Notes under the pieces: model-generated | What the model was told of the DNA's origin: nothing | The model's database searches: none | Seen by the model: the letters and a program-made list of their open reading frames with translations, nothing else | Made by a program: the position numbers and the translations under genes | NCBI GenBank assembly: GCA_031551355.1 | Contig: JAVBNT010000036.1 | Location: forward strand, 1 to 64,000 | Length of the DNA stretch: 64,000 nucleotides | Origin: JAVBNT01 sp031551355 | GTDB taxonomy: Bacteria > Vulcanimicrobiota > CADAWZ01 | Reading direction: 5' to 3' | Shown here: positions 1-7,857 of the stretch, piece after piece | Numbering within the stretch: position 1 is the first letter of the stretch | Layout: each line of letters starts with the position of its first letter

Positions 1-156
1 AGGTCGGTTCCGGAGCGTCTTCGCAAAAAATCAAGTAAACAAAAGCTGTCGGCGGGAAGGAATGAGTCGCATGTAACTTATGAAAGCTTACTAAAATGTC
101 TGTTGGCAGACAAAATAAGTGTCTCATGCGTGAATCCTGAGGAAGGCCTTGCATAA
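1..156 (+). CDS. 3' end of an unrecognised gene cut by the window edge
   Basis: The first frame is open from base 1 to a TAA at 154-156, giving 51 residues that end in SVSCVNPEEGLA. No start codon is needed because the gene would begin outside the window. The peptide is basic at its beginning (a stretch rich in Arg, Lys and Ser) and has ordinary codon use, so it could be the tail of a real protein. I recognise no family. It could equally be a chance open frame, because only 52 codons are visible. Confidence 0.35.
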   Translation, partial: RSVPERLRKKSSKQKLSAGRNESHVTYESLLKCLLADKISVSCVNPEEGLA

Positions 157-234
157 CCTTGATTTCTCTGTCGTTTCATGGTATATTGGAACCCTTACTG
201 CCGTAAGAACATTTAACGAAGGAAAATCAAGGTA

Positions 235-861
235 ATGACCCAAATTACAAACAGTTCTTTAAATCTGTTGTCTTCTATGGCTTTGAATAGAGGCGATGGA
301 GTTTCTAGGCAGGATGCTCAATCCTCGGTGCTTGACTGCCAGCGGGATGTCTGGGAGGGCAGCGCTTTTACTGAAGAAACAAGAAAATCAGGTAAGAAGC
401 CGAAGCATACCAAGAGTATAATAACCGCCGATATGCTTGAAGGCCTGAAGAGTGCCGAACCGGCAACGGTTATTCCGGATCATGGTATGAAACCGACAAA
501 AAAGCAGATCAACGAACAACTGGATGCTGCTGCTTTAAAATACGGCTTGCCTCCTAAAGTTCTCAAGGGAGTCGCTTGGCAGGAGAGTACCTGGAATCCC
601 AAAGCCTCTTCTTTTGACGGCGGTCACGGCAAAGGAATTATGCAGATTGACGACAGATGGCATGAATTTGCCAAGACCGACGCCGTATGGGATCCAAAGC
701 AAAATATAGACTACGGTTCAAAATTTCTTGCAAGTCTTTACAAAAAGTATAAAAGCTGGGATAAGATGCTTCTGCGCTATAACGGCGGTTCCGATTATCC
801 TCCGAAAATTGCCAAGCATGCAAAAAATCAGCCTTGGCTGAAGCATATAAAAACGGCTTAG
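235..861 (+). CDS. Lytic transglycosylase, SLT (goose-lysozyme-like) fold, no Sec signal
   Basis: 208 residues. The C-terminal 110 residues are a transglycosylase SLT domain: an ALKYGLPPKVLKGVAWQES segment with the likely catalytic Glu117 in the QES motif, then GIMQI near 134-138 and an RYNGG motif near the end. The family cleaves the MurNAc-GlcNAc bond of peptidoglycan and forms anhydro-MurNAc. The first 90 residues look disordered and contain no hydrophobic signal peptide, so export would need a non-Sec route or the enzyme acts after lysis. AAGGA about 12 bases upstream supports the ATG at 235. A strong terminator follows, so this is a single-gene unit. The fold call is firm; the route to the wall is inference. 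Confidence 0.88.
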   Translation: MTQITNSSLNLLSSMALNRGDGVSRQDAQSSVLDCQRDVWEGSAFTEETRKSGKKPKHTKSIITADMLEGLKSAEPATVIPDHGMKPTKKQINEQLDAAALKYGLPPKVLKGVAWQESTWNPKASSFDGGHGKGIMQIDDRWHEFAKTDAVWDPKQNIDYGSKFLASLYKKYKSWDKMLLRYNGGSDYPPKIAKHAKNQPWLKHIKTA

Positions 862-888
862 AATTATTTTTATTGCTATTAAAAACCA

Positions 889-925
889 GGGATTGCCTCT
901 TCTGAGGCAATCCCTTAGTTTTTTC
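889..925 (+). terminator. Intrinsic terminator of the transglycosylase gene
   Basis: A perfect 11-bp stem (GGGATTGCCTC with its complement) around a TTCT loop, followed by TTAGTTTTTT. It lies 28 bp after the stop codon. It may also stop transcription arriving from the right, but the T-tract favours the plus strand. Confidence 0.9.
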
Positions 926-961
926 ATAACCGATAAAATATGGCGTATATTTGTCAGTAGC

Positions 962-2530
962 CTAATAGTTAAAAAACTCCTTAAAAAATGTAAGAGGATT
1001 TATTTTTTTTGAGCTGCATTGAACCGTATCGCCGCATGTGTTTTTTTTAGTTATTTCTTCGAATTCTTCTTCCCAGTCCTGATAGTATTTTTTATATATT
1101 TCCCTGACTTCTTTATGGGCATCCAGGAAAACTTTGAAAATTTCCCTGTCTATCTTTAATATAACCACAGTGCCCTCTGCTATATACATTACATTATAGT
1201 TCGCCTGTTCCGGCATTTCCCCGAAAATCCATCCGGGTTTTAAAGCTTTGCTGGTGATTACCGTTTCGGTTTCATCAGTTACTATGGAGTTGATTTTTCC
1301 ATGGTAAAGCAGAAAGATATCGTTTGATTCATCACTGTGGGCATGTATGTTTTCTCCGTTGTCATAGACTGATTTTCTTATGCTGGAAGAAATTATGTCA
1401 AGTTCTTCGTCTGTCGCATTAGAGAAAAAATTAAGCTTTTTCAGAAAATCAGTATTTTTGAAAGAGTTTTCCGTGTCATCAATATAAAGTGAATCGTCTC
1501 CCCAAATGTTAATCCCTTTTCTTTTAAAAGTATACCATATACGCTGCATTATTGAAGATGCCACTGATGCGGAGTCGGATAAATCATTAAGCCTGTAGAC
1601 TATTTTGTAACGGATTACGCTGAAGCCGTAATCGGCTATTCCCGCGGACGGCGCCGGATGTTTTTTTATGCCGGGAAGCGCCTTAAGCGCTTCTGTAATC
1701 AACGATATGACGAGTGACGGCTTATAGCGGTTGCTGATGTTGATATACAATACTTTCAAAAACTCTTTTGTAGGTCTCGAGTAGTTTATAATATTCATTT
1801 TCGATATCTGATTGTGCGGAACGAAAATCTGATATCCGTCACTTGTTTCCACAGAAATGGATCTCCAGTCTATAGCGCTGATTTTTCCCTCCACATCTCC
1901 GAGCCGGATCCAGTCGCCCGGTATATACGGTTTGGAAATGTTGATAGCCAGGCCGGCAAAAATGTTGCCAAGGGTATCCTGAAGCGCAAGGCCCAGTATC
2001 ATTGATGCGACTGCAGACGTTGCAATAAATTTAGTGAGATCGAAGCCCCCCTGTACGTTTATAATTACGCCGAGCAAAACTATATAAAGAATTCCCACGC
2101 CCAGCTGTTCATATATGTTAAAAAGAGAATTAGGACCTGATCTCGGTATAATGTAGTCGAATATCGCATATTTTATGGTTTTTATGACGATTATTCCGAA
2201 CAGTGCCGTTATTATAATAAGCAGGATATCTCCGACCGTTTCGTTGAGGCTGTTTCCGAATATTTTATAAACGAATATGAGCAGGGTGATTGCATTGAAA
2301 AGATAGAATACAAACGGTCTTATTGACTGTATATAGCTGCTGAAATGTTTCTTTTTCCATTTAATGATTTTGAACGTGACCGCATATATTGTCTGTAATA
2401 TGCAAAGGATTATTATTGAAAGTATCGCGGCCTCGATAACTATTTTGAATGATTCATTGTCGCCGAACATTTTGAATGATTCGTTTGCCGAACCGATCAT
2501 ACTTATAATACTAGTCATGCAGTTTCCCAC
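962..2530 (-). CDS. MscS-family mechanosensitive channel with C-terminal cyclic-nucleotide-binding domain
   Basis: 522 residues. Several hydrophobic segments in the first 190 residues end in a Gly/Ala-rich pore helix region (ATSAVASMILGLALQDTLGNIFAGLAI), the hallmark of MscS. The beta domain follows (PGDWIRLGDVEGKISAIDWRS) and then the alpha/beta domain. From about residue 370 to 490 there is a cNMP-binding-type beta barrel (FFSNATDEELDIISS ... NDIFLLYHGKI ... PGWIFGEMPE). MscS channels open under membrane tension to release solutes; the extra domain suggests gating by a small ligand, as in bacterial cyclic-nucleotide-gated MscS relatives. The start is GTG at 2530, chosen because AAAGGA lies 6-7 bases upstream; ATG at 2518 is possible. 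The canonical PRxxE ligand-binding motif is not evident, so ligand binding is uncertain. Confidence 0.9.
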   Translation of the reverse strand: MGNCMTSIISMIGSANESFKMFGDNESFKIVIEAAILSIIILCILQTIYAVTFKIIKWKKKHFSSYIQSIRPFVFYLFNAITLLIFVYKIFGNSLNETVGDILLIIITALFGIIVIKTIKYAIFDYIIPRSGPNSLFNIYEQLGVGILYIVLLGVIINVQGGFDLTKFIATSAVASMILGLALQDTLGNIFAGLAINISKPYIPGDWIRLGDVEGKISAIDWRSISVETSDGYQIFVPHNQISKMNIINYSRPTKEFLKVLYINISNRYKPSLVISLITEALKALPGIKKHPAPSAGIADYGFSVIRYKIVYRLNDLSDSASVASSIMQRIWYTFKRKGINIWGDDSLYIDDTENSFKNTDFLKKLNFFSNATDEELDIISSSIRKSVYDNGENIHAHSDESNDIFLLYHGKINSIVTDETETVITSKALKPGWIFGEMPEQANYNVMYIAEGTVVILKIDREIFKVFLDAHKEVREIYKKYYQDWEEEFEEITKKNTCGDTVQCSSKKINPLTFFKEFFNY

Positions 2531-2655
2531 GCTCCGTCCTTTATTATCTGTACAGGATGCTTTTCAGCCCGGATTAATCAAAGTTCTATTTTGCCGCGGG
2601 TTCCGGATAATCCTTTGAAAAATGACGCTTCCGAAAATATGAATGCGTAAAATTG

Positions 2656-3390
2656 TTATTGCTTTTCCGCCCGTTGATTTGCTTCTTCGTTTTGCATTTC
2701 ACGGTAGAGCATATGTTTTGAGTAGAGTGAGTAAAGCTCCATCTGGCGGAGCACGATTAAAGATACTTCCTTTTTGCCGTCAACTCCGAACAGCAGCTGT
2801 CTGCGGGATGATTCTCCGTATTCCAGGATATTTTCCTCCGGTTCATTGCGTGAAAATCCTGATTGTCCGTATTGTTTTTTGACCAGCTCTCCGGAATCCC
2901 CGATCTTGATTCCTTTTATTGTTTTCAATCCCGGTTCGGATATTTTAATTAAAAGTATGCGGTTTTTTACGGTAACGAATGAGGCTCTCCTGAAACTGTA
3001 GGTACGGGCATATACATAATATGGCGGAAAAGACGATTCGGGCAGATACGGCAGTAATATGTAGGGATCGCCATCTTTACCGGCCTCTTTCGTTACGTAA
3101 AGTGTTTTTATGTCCGTAGGTTTTCCGAAATACCGTTCTGCAAGTTCCTGATTAAACGGGTCTTCGAGCTTGAACGGACCGATACTGAAATAGTCCTCAG
3201 GTATCGGTTCGGGAGAGTATGAATCAATGTAAAAAAAGATTGCTGCTGACAATCACAGCGTAAACAGGAGCAGCGTAATTACTGCTGCCCGCGGGGAAAC
3301 GTCGACGTTAAGGAGCTCAGAGAGCTTTTTTCAGATGTCTTTCGCTGTTTTTTTATATTTTTTTTGCAGGGTGTCATAGTTTTGAACCAT
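2656..3390 (-). pseudogene. Membrane-anchored protein of unknown family interrupted by two in-frame TGA codons
   Basis: One reading frame runs from ATG at 3390 to TAA at 2656, but TGA codons interrupt it at 3331-3333 and 3253-3255. Read through, the product begins MVQNYDTLQKKYKK, continues to KKLSELLNVDVSPRAAV, and forms a strong transmembrane helix (TLLLFTL-x-LSAAIFFYI) across the second TGA. A 198-residue extracytoplasmic part follows that I do not recognise. The region after the second TGA could start at TTG 3252, but that would remove half of the anchor. TGG-to-TGA changes at two Trp codons are the simplest cause. The ATG has no good Shine-Dalgarno sequence. Genes nearby stop at TGA normally, so general recoding is unlikely. 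Confidence 0.6.
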
Positions 3391-3588
3391 ACACTTTTAT
3401 TAAAATGAATCAAATTTATATTAATTAAAAAATAATATAATGTCAATTATATTCGGAGCCTCAAAAAACATTTATCCTGTCCTGACAGCAATGATTTGCT
3501 GTGAAGACTGTGTTTTTCATACTCCAGCGGACGGAATATGGTTTGCCGGCAGTCTGAATATGGTGAAATGTTAACAAAAAAAACTTTT

Positions 3589-3616
3589 TTGATTGATATC
3601 AGATCGCTTATAATAT
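3589..3616 (+). promoter_or_regulatory. Likely sigma70-type promoter of the subtilase gene
   Basis: TTGATT at 3589-3594 and TAATAT at 3611-3616, 16 bp apart, with an overlapping perfect TATAAT at 3609-3614. It lies about 50 bp before the start at 3669 in a non-coding gap. Confidence 0.5.
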
Positions 3617-3668
3617 AATTGAAGATTGGTACTATTTTTAGAATATTACGGAAGAAGAGGCATAATTT

Positions 3669-5108
3669 ATGAGTATTCAAAATATTAACACTGCAGCAAA
3701 TATTCCATACCGTAATTTGGAAAAAACGTCCGTCAATAATTCGGGAAGCGATGCTTCGCCGTCTGTTGCCGGAGACAGTTTTTCCGCTTCCGCGAGAGAA
3801 GAAATGAATTTTGTACCCGGGGAACTGATTGTGAAGTTCAAGGGAAAGGCCCCTCAGGAGATGCAGACAAAAGGCGGTTTCAGCGCTCATATTATTAAGA
3901 AGTTTGATATGCAGGCTACGGAAAGAACCGGTTCTGAGCTTTGCCACGTCAAGCTTGATTCCAACACTTCCGTTAAGGCGGCAATTGAACTTTTAAAGTC
4001 GAATGAAAACGTTGCCTATGCCGAACCGAATTATATAATGACCATACCGATGGGTGAGGATGGGGACGTTGCTCCGCAGCCTTCTTGCGGACAGACCTCA
4101 GGTGATCAGCAGAAACTTCCTAACGATTTGGATCCCAAGCTCTGGGGCATGAATAATACCGGGCAGACCAGCGGTAAGGCCAATGCTGATATAGATGCTC
4201 CTGAAGCCTGGAATATAAGCACCGGTAAAAGGGAAGGCGGTCCGCTGATAGCCGTTATTGACACCGGTATTGATTTGGATCACCCTGATCTGGTAAATAA
4301 TTTGTGGAAAAATAATAAGGAAATTGCCGGTGACGGTATTGACAATGACGGAAACGGCTATGTCGATGATTTTGACGGTTATAACTTTATCGGCAAAAAT
4401 AATAATCCTGATGATGATCAGGGACACGGAACACACTGTGCCGGAACAATAGGCGCTCAGGGAAATAACGGCATCGGAGTTGCCGGCGTGGTGTGGGATG
4501 CCAATCTGATGCCGCTGAAAGCATTCAACAGTAAGGGCCAGGGCAACACGGTTGCCAGTATTGACGCCGTTCTCTACGCCACAAAAATGGGGGCCGATAT
4601 TATTTCCGCTTCCTGGGGCGGGGCAGGTTATTCAATGGCTCTCAAAGATGCTATTGCTTCTTTCCCCGGACTGTTTATTGCCGCCGCTGGAAACAGTGCC
4701 CTTGATAATGATACTAATCCTCATTATCCGTCAAGCTATCCGTCGGACAATATTATTGCCGTTGCCTCCACCGATCATAATGATAATCTGTCTTCATTCA
4801 GCCATTACGGCAAAGAGAGCGTTGATGTCGGAGCTCCAGGCTCTTCTATTTACTCAACTGTTCCCGGAGGGACTTACGCAACGAAGAGCGGTACTTCAAT
4901 GGCAACGCCGCATGTAAGCGGGGTTGCAGCTTTGGTTATGTCGAAGTTCCCTGAACTGAGTGCGCTTGAAGTTAAGGAAGCGATAATGAAGAGCGGCGAT
5001 TCGATTGATGCTCTTGCCGACAAAACTGTAAGCGGTAAGCGCGTAAATGCCCATAATGCACTGTTGGTTGCCCAGCAGATGGTTGATGCAAAGAAATTAA
5101 ATTCCTAA
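3669..5108 (+). CDS. Subtilisin-like serine protease (S8) with propeptide, no Sec signal
   Basis: 479 residues. Residues about 48-125 resemble a fervidolysin-type propeptide (FVPGELIVKFK ... VAYAEPNY). The catalytic domain follows with Asp198 (AVIDTGID), His253 (GHGTHCAG), oxyanion Asn342 (AAAGNS) and Ser410 (GTSMATPHVSG), all intact. The protein is therefore likely an active endopeptidase kept inactive by its propeptide. The first 45 residues are polar and unstructured with no signal peptide and carry PSVAGDSF at 31-38, which recurs as PSLGTDSF in the small protein at 7014-7403. AAGAGG 8 bases before the ATG sets the start. A 33-bp-stem terminator follows. Family assignment is firm; its site of action is unknown. 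Confidence 0.95.
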   Translation: MSIQNINTAANIPYRNLEKTSVNNSGSDASPSVAGDSFSASAREEMNFVPGELIVKFKGKAPQEMQTKGGFSAHIIKKFDMQATERTGSELCHVKLDSNTSVKAAIELLKSNENVAYAEPNYIMTIPMGEDGDVAPQPSCGQTSGDQQKLPNDLDPKLWGMNNTGQTSGKANADIDAPEAWNISTGKREGGPLIAVIDTGIDLDHPDLVNNLWKNNKEIAGDGIDNDGNGYVDDFDGYNFIGKNNNPDDDQGHGTHCAGTIGAQGNNGIGVAGVVWDANLMPLKAFNSKGQGNTVASIDAVLYATKMGADIISASWGGAGYSMALKDAIASFPGLFIAAAGNSALDNDTNPHYPSSYPSDNIIAVASTDHNDNLSSFSHYGKESVDVGAPGSSIYSTVPGGTYATKSGTSMATPHVSGVAALVMSKFPELSALEVKEAIMKSGDSIDALADKTVSGKRVNAHNALLVAQQMVDAKKLNS

Positions 5109-5121
5109 AAGACGGGAATAT

Positions 5122-5197
5122 ACATCCCCCAAAGATATATAAAAAAGAGCTGACCGAAAATTGAGTCAGCTCTTTTTTATATATCTTTGGGGGATGT
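5122..5197. terminator. Very long perfect inverted repeat, bidirectional terminator
   Basis: Arms at 5122-5154 and 5165-5197 are a perfect 33-bp match around a 10-base loop. The inner part, AAAAAAGAGCTGAC with its complement followed by TTTTTT, has the form of an intrinsic terminator read from either side. It begins 13 bp after the subtilase stop. The stem is far longer than termination needs. Confidence 0.8.
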
Positions 5198-5204
5198 TCA
5201 CATG

Positions 5205-5310
5205 AAGTTCCTATTGTCTTTCACCGATTACACAGAGGCCGCAGAGGAGTAAAATACCGGTTTAAAACTCTCGTGTTCTCCTCTTCTCTTAGCTTAATTC
5301 GCCTCAATTA
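5205..5310. repeat. Intergenic 'cacagag'-type repeat in the 331-bp gap before the endopeptidase gene
   Basis: Contains ACACAGAGGCCGCAGAGGAG near 5232 and CTCCTCTTCTCTT near 5278, a loose palindrome of the kind also present at about 25253-25298, 34001-34215 and 48699-48770. The rest of the 5198-5528 gap is AT-rich and I see no gene in it. Confidence 0.45.
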
Positions 5311-5528
5311 TTCTTCTGCGTATTTCGTTTGACAATGGAGCAGGCATTTATTTATTACCCTTACTTCATATTGCTATCATAAAAATAGTTGATAACAAAA
5401 ATTAATCTATTGTTAATAAATGTAACAAAAAATATATATCGGCACGTTTAAGGAGAGATTATAATATAGTTAAAGAGCAATAGCTATAAAATTTATAAAA
5501 ATATCAAAAATTCAGGAGGGTGTAATTT

Positions 5529-6854
5529 GTGAACATACCGAACTCTATGCCGGGATTATCAGGAGTATTTGGCTTGGGAACATCATCTATGCTTTCAGGA
5601 CTTCAAAACACAATGAGTCCGTCAACGGGCCTTAGCTTCGGACTTGATAACGCAATGCTTTCTTCTGACTTTGTAGAACAATTCGGCTCGACAGGATTTT
5701 CAAATCCTTTTGGAAATTTAACCAATTTGCTTTCAGGTTTGGGAAATAGCGCTATGCCAGGATTTGCAGGAAGTTGCAATCTTTCCGGAAGTATGTTTGG
5801 CGGAGCTATGCAACAGACGCAAGCTCAGCAACAAATTCTGCAAATGTTAATGGCCCTTATGCAAATGCTGCAGATGCAGCGTCAAAACGGAATGGGAGCT
5901 AATCCGGCTGCGGCAGGCGGAGCAGGTATGGAGAGCCCGGGAATTGGCGGAGCGGGAGGTTACGGCAGTCCTGTCGGTATGAGCGGGGCAACACCTGCGG
6001 CTTCAGGCGGAGTAACACCTGCGTCTTCAGGCGGGGCAATACCTGCGTCTTCAGGCGGGGCAACACCTGCGTCTTCAGGCGGAGTAACACCTGCGTCTTC
6101 AGGCGGGGCAACACCTGCGTCTTCAGGCGGAGCAATACCTGCGTCTTCAGGCGGAACAATACCTTCTTCTTCATTTCCGAGAGAAGGGGGATTCACGCAT
6201 AACAACAAAAGAAGCACAATGACTTCTTACTTCGGCTGGAATCCTAAAGGGCTTCAGGTTGAAGGAATAACCGGTAAGGGAGGCTCAATAGGAGATCCGG
6301 TTGCTCTAATGAAACAGTTGGAAGGATTGAGAACCGACAAGGTTAGCGGTCTGCTTCCGGGTTACAATGTGGGTTCGAGAAAAGATAAAAATTGCGCTCA
6401 GTTTGTATCATCGGTTTTAGAGGCCACAGGACGCCTCGAACAAGGGAATACAACGGTAAGAGGCCTTGAAGAGAGATTAAAAGAAGAAGGTTACTATCTG
6501 GTTTCGAAAGAAGATGCCAGGCCTGGAGACGTATACATAAAAGATGGCCATACTGAAATTGTTGCGTCAGATGGTGCGGCAACGCTTATGGGTTCTAACA
6601 ATGTGGAATTCACGCAAGATGAACAGTATATCACTGAGGTAAATAATATGGGGAGTTTTGATCGCGTAGGCGGACGGTACTATCATAAAGACTTTCCCGA
6701 AAGCAATACTGATGCTCAAGCGGCATCAGAACCTAAAGGCGCACAAGCGGTAGAGCCCACGGCAGTCAAATCAGATTCTGCTGCGGCAAAATCTGATTTG
6801 ACTGCAAAATCATCTGCTCCGGATAAATCAGAATCTTCTAAAGGCGATAAATAA
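5529..6854 (+). CDS. Repeat-linker protein with C-terminal CHAP/NlpC-P60-like cysteine endopeptidase domain
   Basis: 441 residues with no signal peptide. Residues 1-95 are rich in Gly, Ser, Leu, Asn and Phe; 96-120 form a Gln/Met-rich stretch; 154-209 are seven near-identical 8-residue repeats of the form T-P-A-S-S-G-G-A. A papain-like domain begins around 245, with candidate nucleophile Cys289 (KNCAQFVSSV) and candidate His341 (IKDGHTEIV). Such domains usually cut peptidoglycan peptides or amide bonds. The tail from about 395 is low-complexity Lys/Ser/Ala. GTG at 5529 is the start because AGGAGG lies at a good distance upstream. The domain could be CHAP or another NlpC/P60 branch; I cannot separate them by eye. 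Confidence 0.75.
   Translation: MNIPNSMPGLSGVFGLGTSSMLSGLQNTMSPSTGLSFGLDNAMLSSDFVEQFGSTGFSNPFGNLTNLLSGLGNSAMPGFAGSCNLSGSMFGGAMQQTQAQQQILQMLMALMQMLQMQRQNGMGANPAAAGGAGMESPGIGGAGGYGSPVGMSGATPAASGGVTPASSGGAIPASSGGATPASSGGVTPASSGGATPASSGGAIPASSGGTIPSSSFPREGGFTHNNKRSTMTSYFGWNPKGLQVEGITGKGGSIGDPVALMKQLEGLRTDKVSGLLPGYNVGSRKDKNCAQFVSSVLEATGRLEQGNTTVRGLEERLKEEGYYLVSKEDARPGDVYIKDGHTEIVASDGAATLMGSNNVEFTQDEQYITEVNNMGSFDRVGGRYYHKDFPESNTDAQAASEPKGAQAVEPTAVKSDSAAAKSDLTAKSSAPDKSESSKGDK
5991..6158 (+). repeat. In-frame 24-bp minisatellite, seven units
   Basis: Seven tandem 24-bp units coding for T/I-P-A-S(A)-S-G-G-A/V/T inside the endopeptidase gene. The units differ at a few positions only. Because 24 is a multiple of three, unit gain or loss would lengthen or shorten the linker without breaking the frame. 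Confidence 0.92.
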
Positions 6855-6887
6855 ACCATAAGTATCGGCTATTTTTAAATTTAGAAT

Positions 6888-6927
6888 GGGCTGTCCCGTT
6901 AAAAAAGCAGGATGGCTCTTTTTATTT
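6888..6927 (+). terminator. Terminator of the endopeptidase gene
   Basis: GGGCTGTCC pairs with GGATGGCTC through G-C, A-T and three G-U pairs around a 13-base loop, followed by TTTTTATTT. It starts 33 bp after the stop codon. Confidence 0.65.
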
Positions 6928-6952
6928 ACAATGATGGGAACAGCACTTTTTC

Positions 6953-6984
6953 GCAAAAGAAAACCCCACGTGTGACGTGAGGTT
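6953..6984 (-). terminator. Terminator of the leftward small gene
   Basis: Hairpin 6962-6984 (AACCTCACGT pairing with ACGTGGGGTT when read leftward) followed on the minus strand by TTCTTTTG. It lies about 30 bp beyond the stop of the gene at 7014-7403. Confidence 0.6.
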
Positions 6985-7013
6985 GTTCTGTTGCTTTTGG
7001 CCGGCGGTAAAAA

Positions 7014-7403
7014 TTAACCCCAGGAATTCAAGGCTGCTGTTAGAGCTCCAAGAGCGAGAAAGGGGAGGGCTAATCCGGTTACTCCGAGGGCAACAATTCC
7101 TGCTGTTGTTGCACCGGCCAGAGCGGCTGTGCCTGCTCCTATTCCACCGGCGAGAACTCCTACGCCTGCCAGTTTTAAATTCTCTTTTGTATTTTCGCTG
7201 ATTTTAGCCGGTTCCTGTTCCACTGCTGCATTGTTGTTCAAAGGCCTGGGAATAAGATTTAATGATTTGGAACCGCTTTCCGCTTTGAAACTATCCGTTC
7301 CCAGGGAAGGGGCAGATGTTTTCTCTTCCGTATTCTGAATCTGAGTTTGAGATGCATTTATGGTTTGTGGTGTAAATTGATTTGATATTCCTATTGTGTT
7401 CAT
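7014..7403 (-). CDS. Small protein with Gly/Ala-rich hydrophobic C-terminus and shared DSF motif
   Basis: 129 residues from the ATG at 7403, chosen because AAAGAG lies 9 bases before it; ATG at 7412 has no spaced ribosome binding site. Residues 1-75 are polar and contain PSLGTDSF, nearly the same as PSVAGDSF in the subtilase and at almost the same distance from the start (32 against 31). From about residue 80 there is a long Gly/Ala/Leu stretch (LAGVGVLAGGIGAGTAALAGATTAGIV) able to span a membrane. I do not recognise a family. The shared N-terminal motif suggests a common targeting or export signal with the neighbouring hydrolases; a role in export or as a small membrane-active peptide is only speculation. 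Confidence 0.6.
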   Translation of the reverse strand: MNTIGISNQFTPQTINASQTQIQNTEEKTSAPSLGTDSFKAESGSKSLNLIPRPLNNNAAVEQEPAKISENTKENLKLAGVGVLAGGIGAGTAALAGATTAGIVALGVTGLALPFLALGALTAALNSWG

Positions 7404-7534
7404 ACTCTTCATCTCTTTATTTTAATTATTTAAACAAAAACTAAACTATCTTCATTCTCTATTCTAACACAGTTTCTTTACTTATGCAGTAGAAACTATG
7501 TTGACAAAATATTAACAAATGGATGATTATGGCA

Positions 7535-7557
7535 AAAGAGGCCGCCGTTGTCACGAC
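7535..7557 (+). repeat. Left half of a conserved-loop hairpin repeat, split by the MITE
   Basis: This half joins the right half at 7837-7846 once one copy of the 9-bp duplication is removed. The restored sequence has arms AAAGAGGC and GCCCCTTT around the loop CGCCGTTGTCACGACA. The same loop, with two variable bases, occurs at 12014-12036 and 24073-24102 with different but complementary arms. Confidence 0.65.
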
Positions 7558-7827
7558 CAATGTCATTAAGTTAAGAGAAACTATTCTTGGATAGCGGCAA
7601 AAATCACATGATTAATTTGCTATAACTGTCATTGTTATGAAAACATAACAATGACAGTTATCCTAACGGATGTTTTCATTTATAGTTGTGACGCCGCCTG
7701 GACGATTGCGAGCCTTTAAAGTGTGGCAATCCAGATATTTATTTTTCTGGATTGCTTCGTCGGTAGACTCCTCGCAATGACAAGGATGGCAAAAATGGTG
7801 ATTAAAAACCTTAACTTAATGACATTG
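7558..7827. mobile_element. 270-bp MITE-like element with 18-bp inverted ends and 9-bp target duplication
   Basis: The ends are a perfect inverted pair: CAATGTCATTAAGTTAAG at 7558-7575 and its reverse complement at 7810-7827. TGTCACGAC flanks both sides directly (7549-7557 and 7828-7836), as a 9-bp target-site duplication. No transposase gene is present, so it is non-autonomous. Inside are a perfect 17-bp hairpin with an AAAA loop (7623-7660) and a palindrome of the TCATTGCGAGC/GGCAATCCAG type (about 7697-7782). It occupies most of the 454-bp gap between genes. A decayed copy of its right end is at 48791-48830. Confidence 0.85.
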
Positions 7828-7857
7828 TGTCACGACAGCCCCTTTGATTGTGCGGGT

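Noticed and set aside
2656..3390. Genome-wide use of TGA for tryptophan
   Set aside because: Many intact genes here end in TGA at the expected length (rplD, the glycosyltransferase, the CorC-type gene, the zinc-ribbon genes) and use TGG for Trp, so the code is standard.
5991..6158. CRISPR-like array of short repeats
   Set aside because: The units are contiguous 24-bp copies in frame within a gene, with no spacers and no cas genes near; it is a coding minisatellite.
5899..6217. Leftward repeat-rich frames across the minisatellite
   Set aside because: They are reverse reads of the 24-bp repeat, without a binding site; the plus-strand gene explains the sequence.
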